NCBI GenBank assembly: GCA_022818135.1
Contig: JAFMSR010000005.1
Location: 20,315,668-20,379,667 of the forward strand
Length of the DNA stretch: 64,000 nucleotides
Direction of reading: 5' to 3'
Source of the DNA: Saxidomus purpurata
Lineage: Eukaryota; Mollusca; Bivalvia; Venerida; Veneridae
Part shown: positions 12,424-26,689 of the stretch, piece after piece
Layout: every line of letters begins with the position of its first letter
How positions within the stretch are numbered: the first letter of the stretch is position 1
Made by a program: the position numbers and the translations under genes
The notes under the pieces: generated by a model
The model's input: only the letters and a program-made list of their open reading frames with translations
The model's database searches: none
What the model was told of the DNA's origin: nothing

Positions 12424-15342
12424 ATTCCTATACGTATATGTTGGACACTTCAGGATTCCTGTTTGTCAACCGGTTTAACTTTATCTGGGCCAAGGTTGTT
12501 CGAAAATGAAATCGATTGGCTAAAAGTAATCGCAAAAATGGCCCTGATGATCCGAAAGTGAAATCGGTTGGCAAACAGAAATAACAAAAACCCATTTAAT
12601 TATTTCAAAAATGATTACTTATTCTTGCAAATCTATTGAAATTTCACACGTATAAATAAAATGTACTGTTCAAAAAGACAGAATCAAACACGGTAAGCCT
12701 TAGGTAACGATTTACTCTGAAGCAAACATTCAAAATCTGTACATAGCAGGGTATGGATCATTGACAGAAAAAAAGGCAGTAGTTTTATTTGTCAAGTCCT
12801 ATTCTATCTCGTTTGAATCAAACATTAAAGAAAGCTTTAAAATAATAATTTAATAACAAAAGTAACTGTGCTACGCGTTTCATACAATTAATAACACAAT
12901 TTATATATATACTTATATACGTGAAAAATATAAAAACTGTGTCGGAAAAAAGTTAATTATAGTAAAAGACAAATATATAGAGTCATATTTGACTTGATGA
13001 GCAGAAAATGCGAAACCGGTAGGCAAATAATGATTGAATTAACTAATGGACTGTGTTCTTGTCTTTTACAACATATATATATGTAGTATATCTATATATA
13101 CTTTTGAGGCCCCTATTGGGTCACCCCGTTTATTCTCCTCGCCATAGGTATAGCAGGTGTAACATTAAATTAATCCGTGTGGGTCCTCACCTTTTTAGAA
13201 TTTAGATATATTAACTGGTATGTTATACATTATTATTGAATGTAAGCTCGTGTCCGGTGAGATGAAGTTTGTGTAATGAAGGAACTACTTAATCATATAA
13301 CATTCCCTTAAGTTCACAAATTATTATATACGAAAACAAATGTACAGATTCGCAGATGGTGTTAACATTAGTTAACCGAATTGACTATTGACATCATGAT
13401 TTCAAATTTGAAAGATTGTATTACAGAAAAGAAAAAAAGAACTGTCCTGAGGGTATTTAGACTTTCCCCCACTATAATAGAAATGCAAGATTTCTAAATG
13501 TACCAATTATTGATAACAACTGCCAAAACTGTTAGTTAACATGAATTTTGGAAAAACGAATATCACTTTAATCAAGTTAGTCCAAATACAGAGAATTCAG
13601 ACAGACGAAAATATTTCATATCAAAACGTTATGTCAGAAACAGTAAAACGAAAGTAAAAATAAAGCTTATTAGTTTATATATTTTGCATCACTACTGGAA
13701 GGTGAAATTCCATAGAGATAGATAAACAGCAAATTAGGTCGACAATTTTGAAAACCCCCGTATAAGTATAAGAAAGAGATTAAAGGTCTGACGACGCTTG
13801 CTTCATAATTAAGCTAGACTTTATAGTGTTGCAACATGATGAGCAAATGTGACATATAACATAACACATTTGTATCATATATAAAAATGACCGCTCGAGA
13901 CTGTATTTTCTGAAAATGCTTGTTGCAGTTGTCAAATCCGTGCCATAACATGCATAATTAGATGTAATTTACATTACCCCTAAAAGCTTAAAACAAAAGA
14001 AAAGAAGTTCACACCAAATTAATTCTTTGTGTAACAACATGACAAATAAATATGTTTGATAATATCAATTTTTATACATCAAACCATACGTTTCAAAATA
14101 TTTTGATCTAGATTTTCTCATTTATTACAATAATTGAATTTATATACTGGTACTGAACAATTATATAAAAATACAAGTCAAAGATTTTCTTTCCCATGAA
14201 TATGGATTTGAATCCATATTACATGTAATTTACGATTCGGCCATGTGATAATTAAACTAATATAAACTAACTCTGGATGGCTAAAATGCTACCTGCTGCC
14301 GTATGTGTGTATACAAAGAAAAATCATATTTAAATTCGTACCTGAAGCAACAACATGCAAAAGAGTCACTTTCAAAATCAACCACTCGACTTGAACGATA
14401 TATATCCACACCTTTCCTTTAATTGAAAATGCCGTTAAAATGCCATCAAACTGCTAATACCACCATATATCTATTTATGTATTTGACTTTCCGCTCTTCA
14501 AGGATCAAAATGATCATAGTGTTTCACCTTATCATAAGCAAGTGACGCAATCGTTTCGAATACCGGTCTTAAAGTGTGAATAATTCTTTAGCTTTTCTTC
14601 TGGACTGGCCAGGTTGCTGTACTAGCGGTTCTAATATCTGCAGTTTTCATTTTTACTAATTATTTACTATGACCATAAACGCGCTCGAGTTCACCTCCGT
14701 CTGAAATAACAGTGTAAGACAAAACAAATCGTTGGAGGCATTTTGTATCTTATGAAACAGTGGTGCTAACGTTACAGTTACAGTGCAACAACTGTAACAA
14801 GGAGACAAAATCTTATAACACCAAAAGGAGCACAATGGAAACAGCAAGGTCAGCCGTTTCAGGATAAAACATGATTAGTATCATTGCTTTTAAAACATCA
14901 ATCTGGCATTGCAATTAAACAACTTTGAAATATGTTACGTTAAATTGATTGATGACTTCACTGTCGATCGTATTGGGAATTCGTTAGAAAGCCTGTACAA
15001 TAATTAAGAGGCAAAATCCAAGATTGAAGACTTGTCGTATTTTGGAGAATTATTATTAAAACAACGAATACAGTTTGTCTTTTCCGTGATAAATTACATC
15101 ATTTTACTCGATACTCTTTACAAACTTAGTACCGAAGTGCATTAATTGAGAAAATCTAAACATAACGGTTTGTAATAGCTTCGTGATCAGTTATAAACTG
15201 GATCCCACAAGATACTTAAAAAATGTCGTAAACACCTAGCTGCACATCGGAAATCTTTTTTGTAGCACTTTAAGATTGATATATACGCTGGGCTAGCCAC
15301 TTACTCAAGAACAATAGGTTAACATCGTGATACGGTCTTATT
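12424..15342. other. Long stretch without recognised gene
   Basis: AT-rich, with TATA dinucleotide runs near 12900 and 13070-13100. A single 63-codon minus-strand frame (14656-14847) shows no family motif. No repeat family was recognised. Confidence 0.5.
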
Positions 15343-16200
15343 TACGGAAGCTTTAAGGGGCCATTAGTTACGAGAACTATTTCTGCATATTTCAATATAT
15401 ATTTTCCTATTGGTGCGAAACGTTTGGTCTTTACCATTTACGTTTTATATAAAATGATTAAACACGTCTGAATTAATCATCTTGTTTGATGCCGACGTGA
15501 CTTAAACTTTTAATTACGAAGTTTTACATTTTGTCAAAAAACAATATGAACTAAGTAATTTGTAATTATCATTTTGTAACGTAAGATATGTTTTATTGCC
15601 AAGCCTGAAGTTTTTCGCTATTCAATATAGATTTGTAAAGCCTGAATTGTTTTCGCTTTTCAACATAGATTTTAATGAAAAGCAAAAACACTAACATTTT
15701 TGTCGAATTTATTTTGCTCTACAAACGTATAGTTTTGCAAAAGTCGCCAAAATATGTCGCATACCGGTCTAAAAATCCGATTGCGTAACCAGAATCAGAT
15801 GAAGGCTGCCTACACAGTTGAAAAATGGAGAGCGAGCACTTGTCGCCTAAAGTCAGACTTCTAACAAAGTGTATTACATCTGTCATTGTGCAAAAATCTG
15901 CACGTTTCACATGAAAACAAAATATGCTTTAATCAGTTGCTTTTAGGCTTTGTGAAAATGGAAAAGTCAGCAAGATCAAAACTTCAGTAATTACAAAATG
16001 TTTTGTTTCAAATTTCACTTCGTGGAAAATCATGACGTCAAAAAATAAACTTAAGCATGTTGTCAAATTCCACAAAGTCGAATTATTCAGAACTTCTGGT
16101 CTTTTTATAATTGCATGAGACCAAATGTTTTACATCAATAGGAAATAAAGGGAAAAAGCAAAAGATATCTCACAACTGGTGACCATTTTACGCTTCCGTA
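15343..16200 (+). mobile_element. MITE family 1, copy 2 (858 bases)
   Basis: It begins TACGGAAGCTTTAAGGGGCC and ends CATTTTACGCTTCCGTA, in the same orientation as copy 1 and alignable along its length. Flanking hexamers are CTTATT and CTTATG, five of six identical, consistent with a decayed 6-base target duplication. The open frame of copy 1 is broken here. Confidence 0.88.
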
Positions 16201-18244
16201 CTTATGGAACTAGAAATCAATAAGCTAATCATATCAAGTGTTGTGAGAGATATAAGAAAATATATACTGATCTCAAGCTACAACAAAATGGAATAAACTA
16301 ACTTCTTTATGCTGTGATTCACTAATATGATACATTGTACATTAGTTACATTATGAAACAATATAAAGAGAGAAAGAGTTAGTATTGTGAATTGTGTCAT
16401 ATCATTTATCGTACTACATCGAAATGAAGGTGTCAAGGACTCCTTTGTGTATCCCAGTGACTGCCTAAGTAGCTCAGTCATGAGACTAAATAAAAAGACT
16501 TGCTTTTGAAAGAGAAGTATTTAGTTTCCATAGATTAAGTAGTTACTGTTCTGCTTTTGTACATGGTAAGTGTGCAATAATGATTGCAGAACTTTTGGAA
16601 TTATTGTTTTATATTAGATAATTGTTAGCGTGTGTTAATGGCCCTATGGGTATAGAGTGATAAACAAATAAAAATTAAGTTGATAGAGATCTGCATATTA
16701 AGAGGAATCGTTTCAGAAGGCGTAAAAGAGTATGAAAACGCTTTGAAAACAAATAAAATTACAATGTAAATTTTGCTCGATCTCGCTTCAGCGACACACT
16801 GTCAATTAAAATTAATACGATTGTTATTTTGACATTTGAAAATACTTGTTTTGCCAGTTCATTACTGTGAGCTTGCAGCCTGATTGTGTAGAGATAATGT
16901 CTGTATTTTCAGACATGATTTTGTGCTTTCAAAACGCTTTAACATTACACTGTCTCCAGAGAAGCGACAGCGTGTCTTTTTTTCTCCTGAAATGATAAAA
17001 TCTAGCTGTAAGAAAAACATTTATTTTCTACAGCTCCTGAAACATCATTTGCTAAAAGCTTTTTCAGAGATATAATAGATGTCATTATACAATTTTAACA
17101 AAGTTTTATCATGGTCGTGCCCGAAACTTCTTTGAAACAGTAAGTCCTCCATTGCTCATCCAAGTAATCTATTACATATTCATATATGTACTCTTATATA
17201 CTTTCAAATACATACTACAATATTTAAACCTTGAGGGACACAGCATACCCTACCTGTTTCTTTTATTTTTGATATTCATGTACATACACATATAATTCGA
17301 CAAAATGTATAGTTGTATTTATTCAAATTTTGTGCGTTGAAGTACATGAAACAATTTTTAATATCGTCAAGTGATGTTTTTGTCAAAAAGGCCACATATA
17401 CTATGTGGTGTAAAAAGTAGCAAAAAAGTTTTAAGAGTGCATGAGAATAGATCAGAACGTTTCCATATGTTTTGATTTATGAAGCATACCCTACTTATCT
17501 ATCTACATTTAGACCATCAATGTAATTGTACATTCTGGTGACATACATGTTTATCAATAGCATCAAAAGAAGTAATTTAACACTATCTTTCACAAAAGAT
17601 TTTTCAAATCTTGTTAATTAAAGGATGTAAAATACACTTAAGTTCTATTTGTCAAGCCGTAGGATCGTGAGTTTTAACACCACTCAATACTTTAATTAGC
17701 TTTTTAATCCTCTGTGCCGTGCTGGAAATGTATTTTATAGTAACAGGAGTAAGGGACTCACGTGCATAAATAGATAAATTAGAACATTAATATTAAAGAC
17801 ACAGTTGGCACGAGACCCATTTATGAAAACCATACCCTTGACTTGTAGCATCAAATGTTCTTTTAACAGCGTACAACAAAAATAAACACATTTTAACAAA
17901 TCTGCAAATTTCTATACTAAAACATTCAAATTTTGTCTCGGCATAGCGAAGATTAAACCACTACAACCTATCATATAAATGTCACCAAACCCTAAAACAG
18001 ACAAAGAGAATGCATGGCAAATAATGATCTTTTTTCTACGAAAACTATGTTTAGGTCCGACTTTGGCAAAACCAACGAAACTGCAAAACAGCTCTTCTAT
18101 TGCTTCGGACGATGAGTCACTTAAATAAAAGGGTAACAATTGGAATATTAAAACTGTTTCTAACACAAGCCGATGCAGTAAATATAAAGTAAAGCCTGTA
18201 TTTTCCTTAACGATTACAGCACCTTTTTCCAAAAGACGACGTGC
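16201..18244. other. Stretch without recognised gene
   Basis: No supported exon. A 132-codon minus-strand frame (17912-18310) is the longest apart from the receptor, but it has no recognised domain and overlaps the CRE-like cluster, so it is not called as a gene. Confidence 0.45.
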
Positions 18245-18300
18245 CTTAAATGACGTAAGCGTGACGTATTTAAGCGAGCGCGTCCAACTATCTCGCGTTT
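18245..18300 (+). promoter_or_regulatory. Candidate promoter: two CRE half-palindromes and a TATA-like box
   Basis: TGACGTAA (18251-18258) and TGACGTAT (18262-18269) form a direct repeat, run into TATTTAAG (18268-18275) and are bounded by a 7-base inverted repeat CTTAAAT...ATTTAAG. CpG-rich sequence (GCGAGCGCG) follows within 15 bases. This looks like a compact core promoter firing to the right, but no downstream exon was recognised, so the call is an inference. Confidence 0.35.
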
Positions 18301-18901
18301 TGAGGTACAAGAGTACTACTAGCGTGAAATCAAGTTCGGGTTGTTAAAGGAACTAACTGTTCGAAATAATAATTGTTCTACAAGATGAAAAAATAAAGTC
18401 TTATTAAATATGTGATTTAATTACTACGCAAAATTCTTGACATATTTTATTCAACGATAAAATACGGTGTTAGTAATTTGTTAATTAATGGTACCTGGAA
18501 GAAAATCTAAAGTGTGTGCCTACGATTTCAGCCTTTCGTGCAGTAAAGACTCATAATGCGAGGAATAAAGTTAAATACTTTTTTAACACTGTGACAAATA
18601 AAAATAAAGCTATTAAATAGTGTTTTTGAAATTTTGACTTAAACTGTAGAAATGTTTTTGGAGAAAATCTAAAGGCCATTTTCACTCTAAAATAATAAGA
18701 GTAAATATAATCTGTGTGAAGCAGACAGAACTCTTTGGAGTTGAAATTCATTGTATGCTAAATTGCAAAGAACATTTGGTTCAATATGCAAAATAACAAC
18801 AAGTGAAATGAATGTTCATCTTACAGTAAACAAAATATTTAAACAGACAATAAGAAATTGTGATCATTTATAAGATAACATTTTAAATATGCCTTTTAAT
18901 G

Positions 18902-19025
18902 TGGCACTTTTGCACTAACCCCAATTCTGAAAATATAGGAAAAAATGTGATATGTAGCGCTAAGCATCACATTCATCCGTTTAAGCCCGGGCTAAAATGA
19001 ACTGCTAATAAAAGCAAAAGTGCCA
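18902..19025. repeat. Nested palindrome element (124 bases)
   Basis: The ends are a perfect 12-base inverted repeat (TGGCACTTTTGC and GCAAAAGTGCCA). Inside, AATGTGAT and ATCACATT flank the 8-base palindrome TAGCGCTA, and further on lies AGCCCGGGCT. It is probably a tiny foldback element or the remnant of one. Confidence 0.6.
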
Positions 19026-22000
19026 AACATCCCATCGAAATGGAACTAAAAGTATGGCCATAGAGGTTTTTATTAACTATGCCACTACATTTGCATGACC
19101 TTGTACAATAAAAAATATACTATTCTTCTTTCAGGTATAGCAGAGCTATAGAAACCCCACGCACATAATTTTTGTAACATATCATTCAAGTATGAGACTG
19201 TCCAGGTGTCCAAAAGCCAACAGCCTGCTGAATAGAAAAAAGACAAGTGAAAAACTAAAAGGAACTCATCAAACTAGTCCGCGCCTGAAACGGGCTCATC
19301 CTGTTAAAGGTCAATGTTCGTTTGTACGCTCTGTGTTGTCTTTTTTTTTAGTATACCCCTTTGTGCTTTCCTTGATGGAAACTATTGGTATATCTTTATT
19401 ATTCTTTTCTTGGTTAAGTTCATCCTGCCCCTCGCTTAGTTTGATTATCTTGTTTTTAGTTTGTGTGGAGGCAGAACTATGACATTCAATCCAAGTTTTA
19501 CTTGAAAAGATATTTGGTTTTAAATTATGTTTACCTTGGCACTGTTGTGCTCTATTGCAAATTCCCTTTTACTGAGTTTTCTTTTATAGCGTTGATACTC
19601 TATTACACTTATTATATCATCATAAAACGTATATATTATTGTATAGCTGGTCGAACTGACTTTAACAGAAAAAACGTGTAAAAATTTAATTAAGTCCTGA
19701 AGTCTTGCCAAATTTGTGCAAAAGTTACACAATCTGCACCCGATACATGTACATAATTTGTCTTGCTGAAAATGTCGTTTTTAAAATTACATTCTGGCCA
19801 AAGACCTAAGCTTTAATAATTATACATCCATTCAAACCTGCTCGTACTAATATATTTGTGCAATTTTCATCAGCTAACAATCATGTTTTGAAGGTGATTT
19901 GATAATTTGATTGGTAAACTTAGTGGGGAAAGCAAGAATGCTTTAAAGGGCAAAAGTCTTACATGGACCATATCATGTTTGGTAAATCATGTCTTCATCA
20001 CTAACTTGCAGAATATACTACAGTTGGAAATCAAGTCTTAAGCTCAGACTGAGTTTAAATACAGCTACAATTATGAATTATGATATTAAAACCATCTCAT
20101 TAAACGTCGAAGTTTGTTCATACAATTCATACAATTCTGATTAAAATGTGGACTTTTATTGGAATCTAAATAAGATTGTTCTCGAATTTTTAAAAAAGTG
20201 TCTTAGATTGTGATGATACGAAACCTAAGTGAAAGACCCTTGTACAAAATGTAGTCTCTTCAGGTCAATATCGCGGCAAGACTATCGTTGGTAATAGGTG
20301 AAGAATGCAGCTGCATTGTTTTGTCATCTGGTATTTGACATATGTTGATGTTGCATAATTATTTTGAAATGATTATACATTTTAGAGATGTTATATATAT
20401 CCTTTTACTTTGACCTGATCTATGCCTCTACGGTTTACAAGCAAATTTACTAGCATTGTTTGTGTCAAGATGTGCTTTGGACATTGAAATTAATGTAACA
20501 TACGGACTAATCAACGAATGGACGCCTGTCTTCAACGAAATGGATTAACGATAAGATTCAGTTACGACTATAAGTGGAAAATGAAGAGTTCAGCTCTACA
20601 TCTGAATTTACCTGTTAAGGATTTATTATATAAATAGTTATGAGTACAAAATAAAACTAAGTGTTAAAATCATTGTCTACGTTATGCGTTAAAGATTTGC
20701 TAATTAAAACTATTATGCAAGAGAGGGTAAAACCTTGATTTTACAAATATACAGTCATATTTTTGTTGGTATCATTTTACTATCACATCCTGCACATTTT
20801 TTGTAGGAACTGAAATAATTTAATATTCTCACATGAAGGCTGTAGAGAGCGTTGGAAAACCAGTTTCTCTCTTTTAGGTAGTTTCTACGTAATAACATAT
20901 TGATAATTGATAAAGCATCAATGAAATTTGTCCAAAGCATCAATCGCCACTAAAGCAAATGTAGTAGTTGGACAGTAATTATTATCATTTGTGTGTTACG
21001 TCAAAATAGAAATACAGGGGCGATTTCCATAGCGCATATAATAGAAACGAACTTTTCTTCACGCTAGCTGATTTATTTATGATGTTCTATATGTTAATTC
21101 TAATTCAAAGTTTGCACACAAATAATCATATTCCAGAAATATTTAAGAGAACTAAGACAGAAACGTTTTACAATTGTTAAACTTGTTTTCTAGATGTCGT
21201 GAGGTCTTTTTAACTCAGTCATCAAATAGAGTAGTTTGAATACGTCTGTTTATGAAACGCAAACCGTTAAGTATTGTGTTATTGTTTCTTTATAAAGATC
21301 TATTAATGTTTATACTCAGGCAATTGCTGCATACAAAAACAATTGATTAACACAACTTTTAGTTTAGTGGTGTAACATTAGATTAATGATTAATTAAATT
21401 TTCGATCCACATCATCAGATCCAGCGTCTAAAGTTAAAAAATTGCTCGAATATTTTTATCGCTCTCAAAAATTTATAATGTTGACAATGTGACTTACTTT
21501 TTATTTGAAGGACATTTACAAACTTCCTGCCACCGATATTTTGTTAATCATTATTCTATGTCGTACTATTAGATTTTGTCTGATGAACATTTCGCGCGGT
21601 TTAGATATGGTTCAGGGCAATTCACGAATGTCTAAAAAGTGTTTATAGGGGAGTAATTCGTCTAGTTCTCTCCTTCGTTCTTGCAGCAGTTGTATTAACT
21701 TCGAAAAACAAATCAAATTGATAAAATAGTTTCATAGAATACAATTCGAATGACCTGGAACTTTTTATTTCTGAGACACGTTTGTTTCACGCTAAGCGGT
21801 TTATATGTATAGGATTCAAATATGTTTCATGTAAATGTAAACAAAGAGCTCAACCAAAGAACGTATATCTTTTGAAATAGCTGAAAGCTATACGTTATTC
21901 AAATTTCCTTAAAACTGACCTGGCCATAACCCCAGAATGTCTAATCCATTTGTTATAAGCGTTTTGAGATATACATTGCGAATAAGAATGTCCTTAAGCT

Positions 22001-24543
22001 GGATTTTAGTGTAAACAGCATGAATCTTATACAAATGTTAAGATAATTGGTTAATTGCTTACGTCATGGTGGTGTTTTCTCAAATTAATTAATTATAACA
22101 ATGTACATGTTAATGAACAGTCAAATATTTTGTTTATCGCAAAGATAAAAAAGCAGGTTCATTTTCTTTACTGTTTTTATTTTTTAGCCTATATTGAGGT
22201 CATTGGTAAAAATGCCTTTAAAATTATTTTTCTCAATGTCGATATGCATAGATTCGATAAAAAGCATAATGAAAATTATCAAATTTCTCCAATTCATCAT
22301 TGTCATCGACTAATATCCTCTCGTCTCTTTTAAACACCTTTTATCAACAAATACCTGCTGTTATGTAAACATCGGCGTAAACGTGTCCAGATAGGGATCT
22401 AAAGTTTATGTTTTAGATATTTCCGATTAAACGATTGGGGTAATAATAATTGCTTACCAAGGCGAAATTGCCTAAGGGACATATTTTGCCAGTGTAAGTT
22501 TTTGAAATGGAGATTATCTTCTATAATTTCGAAATTTAGTAATACTAATAACCGATTTGACATAGATACCGAAGTATTATTTTTAAAACATCGATCCCAA
22601 CCCCAATCCTTAATGTACTAAAAATTGGCCAATTGATAAAACAAATGATAGTCCCCAAAATATACATACACAACTAGGAAAGTATGAAAATGTGTAGATC
22701 GGAAGCGGTATTTTTTAAGATGACATTTCGGACTTACATTTTCGCATTCTTTTACTATCTACATGTACTATAACTATACCGAAAATAAGTATACATAAGG
22801 AACATTTCTTTTGAATAAATCGCTAGATTATTGTTCAAGATGAAATGTCAAGGATATAAACTTCACCTGAGAATTTATCATCTTCGGTCATGTCACTTTT
22901 AAAGGTGCCCCAAAACAATGTCATTCACCTCCGAATTAATGGAATAAAGTATTGACTAAAATGTATAGAATTATGTATTTTATGTTCTTCAAAATACAAT
23001 GCATATAAGCAGTTGGCGAGAATCTGGGTTGTCGCACTGGCCATAAACATTATAGGCGTAAGTATATAGACATTGTTACTATTTACACTAAAGGAATATA
23101 ATAATTCCTGCTAACTTTCAAGCTTCCCTAACTCAAATTATGTTTTGGGAAACAACATTTTTGGCGAATCTCAAGCTCAATTATCTACATACATATAAAG
23201 GACTAGGCTAATATCTGTTTTTTTCAAGCTCTCAATTACTTTTTGAATAAATGTAAGCAAGTACCATTTTCCTTAATTCAAGCCTACTCAATAACTCGCT
23301 AAAGAAATACTTAGTAATATTATAAGCTTGTTTACGAAGTGTAAAATTTAGTGATCTATAAATTTGAATATAAAAGATTATGCGTGTTTTTCAAGGCTCA
23401 ATCGTTCTTCAAGTACTTTTGCATGCATTTTGCATACGTAAACGCTTCCAAAATTAAAAAAAACTTAAATAGATTACCAGGATTCTGCTGATTAAAAAAT
23501 TCAATTATCGATCAAATAGATTAGCATCGTTATTCTTATTATCACATTGTCATATTGCATCTTCGAATTGTTTATCATTGGCTTATTCTGCTCATTATCC
23601 AATTTTCAATTACGTACGGTACAGTAAAGGCAGATTGAGGAAACATCACTCTTGCATGGTTATAAGCAATTCAATTGTCTCAAATAAATTAGCAGCATTC
23701 TACTTGCTACATGCTTCAATTATGTCAAATACAATCAAGCAGTCTCAGCCTGTAATAAATTACACTAACTACATCGAGATGACACACTAAAAAAAAGCTT
23801 CTTACCGATAAGTAGGTAAATAGATTATCATCCAATGACATTGCAACTGGTACATAAGTGTAATGACTTGTAAAATTTTGGAAGGTACAGTAGTCTTGAT
23901 TTAAAACCATTCTCTTCCTGTTTTAAGCAGGAAAACTTATGTTTTTAGGAGCTTTATGCAAAACAAGGAGATTTTTCAAGCTTGTTTATATGGAGCTGTT
24001 ATATTTGTTTATTTCAGCTAAATATCAATATTTTTTACGAGTGAACACCAAAAACTGATATTTATACGAACTTACTTTTCACTAAGGCGCATATAGATTC
24101 TGATATAAGCAAGAATACACGCTTCCGTATTTTATGTTACACGAGATATTATTTAACATCTTTCTATAAAGAGAACATGATATTGATACCATCGAAATTC
24201 ACCGTCGGGATATCGTTTTGTGCACCGGGTCAATCTTCTTTCGGTAGCACGTGTTACAACTTTTTTTAGCTGTAGTCGCTGGCGAATATATTGTATACAG
24301 ACACTGAAATTCAAGTGAATAAGAAAACATTAGTGTTGAAGATAGTTACGCATGCCTTACAGAATGAATAAAAACACAAATTAAATTAGGATCCGCCAGA
24401 GGAACCAAACGGAAGCTTTATGTCACTCGGAGAGGCGATTATATGTACTTGCGTTATGCTATACCGTTTTAGCAATTACAGTATATAGCAAAATTCTTGA
24501 AAGTTTTAAAGGTAGATAATGAAAAGGTTAAAAAACGGTTATT
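19026..24543. other. Long stretch without recognised gene
   Basis: About 5.5 kb with only short frames (up to 96 codons, 19192-19482, preceded by an acceptor-like ttcttctttcag but without a known domain). No repeat family was recognised. It is treated as intergenic or intronic. Confidence 0.45.
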
Positions 24544-24654
24544 GAGGACCGATTGTCGGTATTGACCCGCCTACTAAGAGGTATTCCCCTTAGGGATAAA
24601 GCCTCAGGGTTGATACCTTTCACGGCGGGCCGATACCAAGGGTGAATTAACCTC
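24544..24654. repeat. GC-rich imperfect hairpin
   Basis: CGGTATTGACCCGCC (24557-24571) pairs with GGCGGGCCGATACC (24624-24637). AGAGGTAT pairs inside with ATACCTTT, and GAGG...CCTC closes the base. The local base composition is clearly richer in G and C than the surroundings. It is either a foldback MITE or a structured RNA precursor. Confidence 0.6.
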
Positions 24655-24949
24655 TTAATATATCCGGTCTAGTTTCGCGCATTTATTCATGTAAATATGC
24701 ACTATATATCTCAATATACGTAGCGTCCAATAGTTTTAAGTATTCGGGTTCGCAAGCATGTAGTACAGTATATCGAGTTTTTTTAGGAACATGTGGACTT
24801 GCCTTTAAAGTTTAAAGCATATCTTTGGAATATGCGATTAATTTTACCTGAATAGTTCATGAATTCAACTTGAAGTTTTACTCGAGGTGTTTGGTCTACT
24901 AAACTGATTAAATACCGCCTTATCGTACCTGAATATCTCTCAAAATCAC

Positions 24950-25470
24950 ATTCCATCAGTATATAATAATTGACATTTCATGTCTACATGTATCTATCTT
25001 CCTCTTGATATCAAGGCAATTCTACTAATGAGCAAGAAATGGGAAATCCTGAGTGACATGTGACATTTTGGAAAGTAAATCGCATATAACAAACGAGAAT
25101 ATTGTGTCAATATTGAAAATAACTCTTGTTTTGTAATGAAGGTGATGTCAAAAAGTGTATATGATTATAATCTATAACTTTATCACATGGAAAAAGTCCA
25201 TGTTTCCCTGTCAATTATAGACTAAGCTCTCTTTAATATAAATGAAAATGTTCTCTTGTATATGTCAAAAGATTATTCCAGGCGTGTGGGTGTCTCTTTT
25301 CAGAGCGGTTATGTAAATTGGTGCAGTTAAATGACAAAAAATAGGAAAACACAATTGTTTGTCTTGTTTTGCGACAGATATTTATTGTTCTAGCTAAAAA
25401 AGATAACATTACAATTTTTTTTTAATTTGTCTACAATTTGGACACTATAAACAGATCTTCTTAATTGAAT
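24950..25470. repeat. Segmental duplicate block 1a (partner 31980-32470)
   Basis: The blocks share many interrupted matches, for example TTTGTCTTGTTTTGCGACAG here against TTTGTCTTGTTTTACGATAG there, and ACAATTTGGACACTAT in both. Substitutions and small gaps are frequent and no frame is conserved, so this is old non-coding duplication. Confidence 0.75.
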
Positions 25471-25734
25471 TAAGCGCTAAGTGAACATAAATGTGTATAA
25501 ATGATCAGATTTTAAAGTTTAAAACAAATCTCTTACATGGCCAAAATCTGATTAACCACCTTTAAACCTATTGTGTACTGTTTATTGTCTGGTCTCAATA
25601 TAAGAAAAAAATAACTACTATTAGGTAAAAAAGAATCGCTTACTTGTTACCGGAGCATTTTTTATCTTTTAATGTTACTTTGCCATCATACAGAAAGGCT
25701 TTTTTTGGGCACTATCATTTTGAACGTTCTGAAC

Positions 25735-26308
25735 TACAGAAGCGTTAAAGGGCCACCAGTTGCGAAAATGTTATTCGCATATTTCACTTTAATTTATTTC
25801 CTATTAATTTGAAACATTTGGCTTTTACAAAAAGACTAGAAAGCTCTGGTTAATTCAACTTCGTGCTAAGTTTATTTGTTAACGTCATGATTTTTCACGA
25901 AGTAAAGTTGTACTTATTAGTTTTTAACAAAACATTTTGTGATGACTGAAGTCTATATTTTGTTGACTTTTTCATTTTCACAAAGACTAAAAGAAACTGG
26001 TCATCACGTCTTTCGTTTTGATGTGAAACGTGAAGATTTTTGCACAATGACAGATGTAATAGACTTTGTTAAAAGACTTAGATACTAAGATACAAAATAA
26101 TAATAGTTCATATTGTAGTTTGACAAAATGTAAAAACGACATAATTAAAAGTTGTAGTCACGTCGACATCAAACAAGCTGAGTTTTTCAAAAGTGTATAA
26201 TCATTGTGTAATAATGGTGAATACTAAAAGTTTCGCACCAACAAGAAAAACATTAATTGAAATACGCAAAATTGTTCTCGTAACTAGTGGCCCTTTAAAG
26301 CTTACGTA
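25735..26308 (-). mobile_element. MITE family 1, copy 3 (574 bases, reverse orientation)
   Basis: It begins TACAGAAGCGTTAAAGGGCC and ends GGCCCTTTAAAGCTTACGTA. The interior is the reverse complement of copy 1, with about 250 bases missing. No clear target-site duplication is seen at the ends. Confidence 0.85.
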
Positions 26309-26538
26309 GTTATGTATGAAACTACGCAGTTTTGATCGCAACTAGTCAGGCCGAATAATTAGTCTGTTATTCGATATTTTTTTTTGTGATCATAAACTAT
26401 GGGAACATCGTAATACATTATGGAACCACTAGGTACTTTTAAATTTTGAATTACAAAACTCGGAATTCGACATAAAATCCAACGATTTCTTTAACTTGCC
26501 AATGCCTCTATCATCAAAAGTGTACATACCTGTAAATA

Positions 26539-26689
26539 TATGCCGCACTATAGCGTCTAAAACATTAGTCAAAAACGCTAAACTGAAGCTTCTATCATTG
26601 TTGTATTTTTTTAAATGCGTGGTTGGGGCAAAATGTGCTTTTACTGAATACTTTTAACCTAGTATGCCGCACTATAGTGTCTAAAAACA
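26539..26689. repeat. Direct repeat TATGCCGCACTATAGYGTCT, 124 bases apart
   Basis: A near-identical segment of about 27 bases starts at 26539 and again at 26663. The spacer is not itself repeated. Confidence 0.75.

Noticed and set aside
19192..19482. 96-codon frame with a hydrophobic second half
   Set aside because: An acceptor-like site precedes it, but there is no recognised domain and no partner exon.
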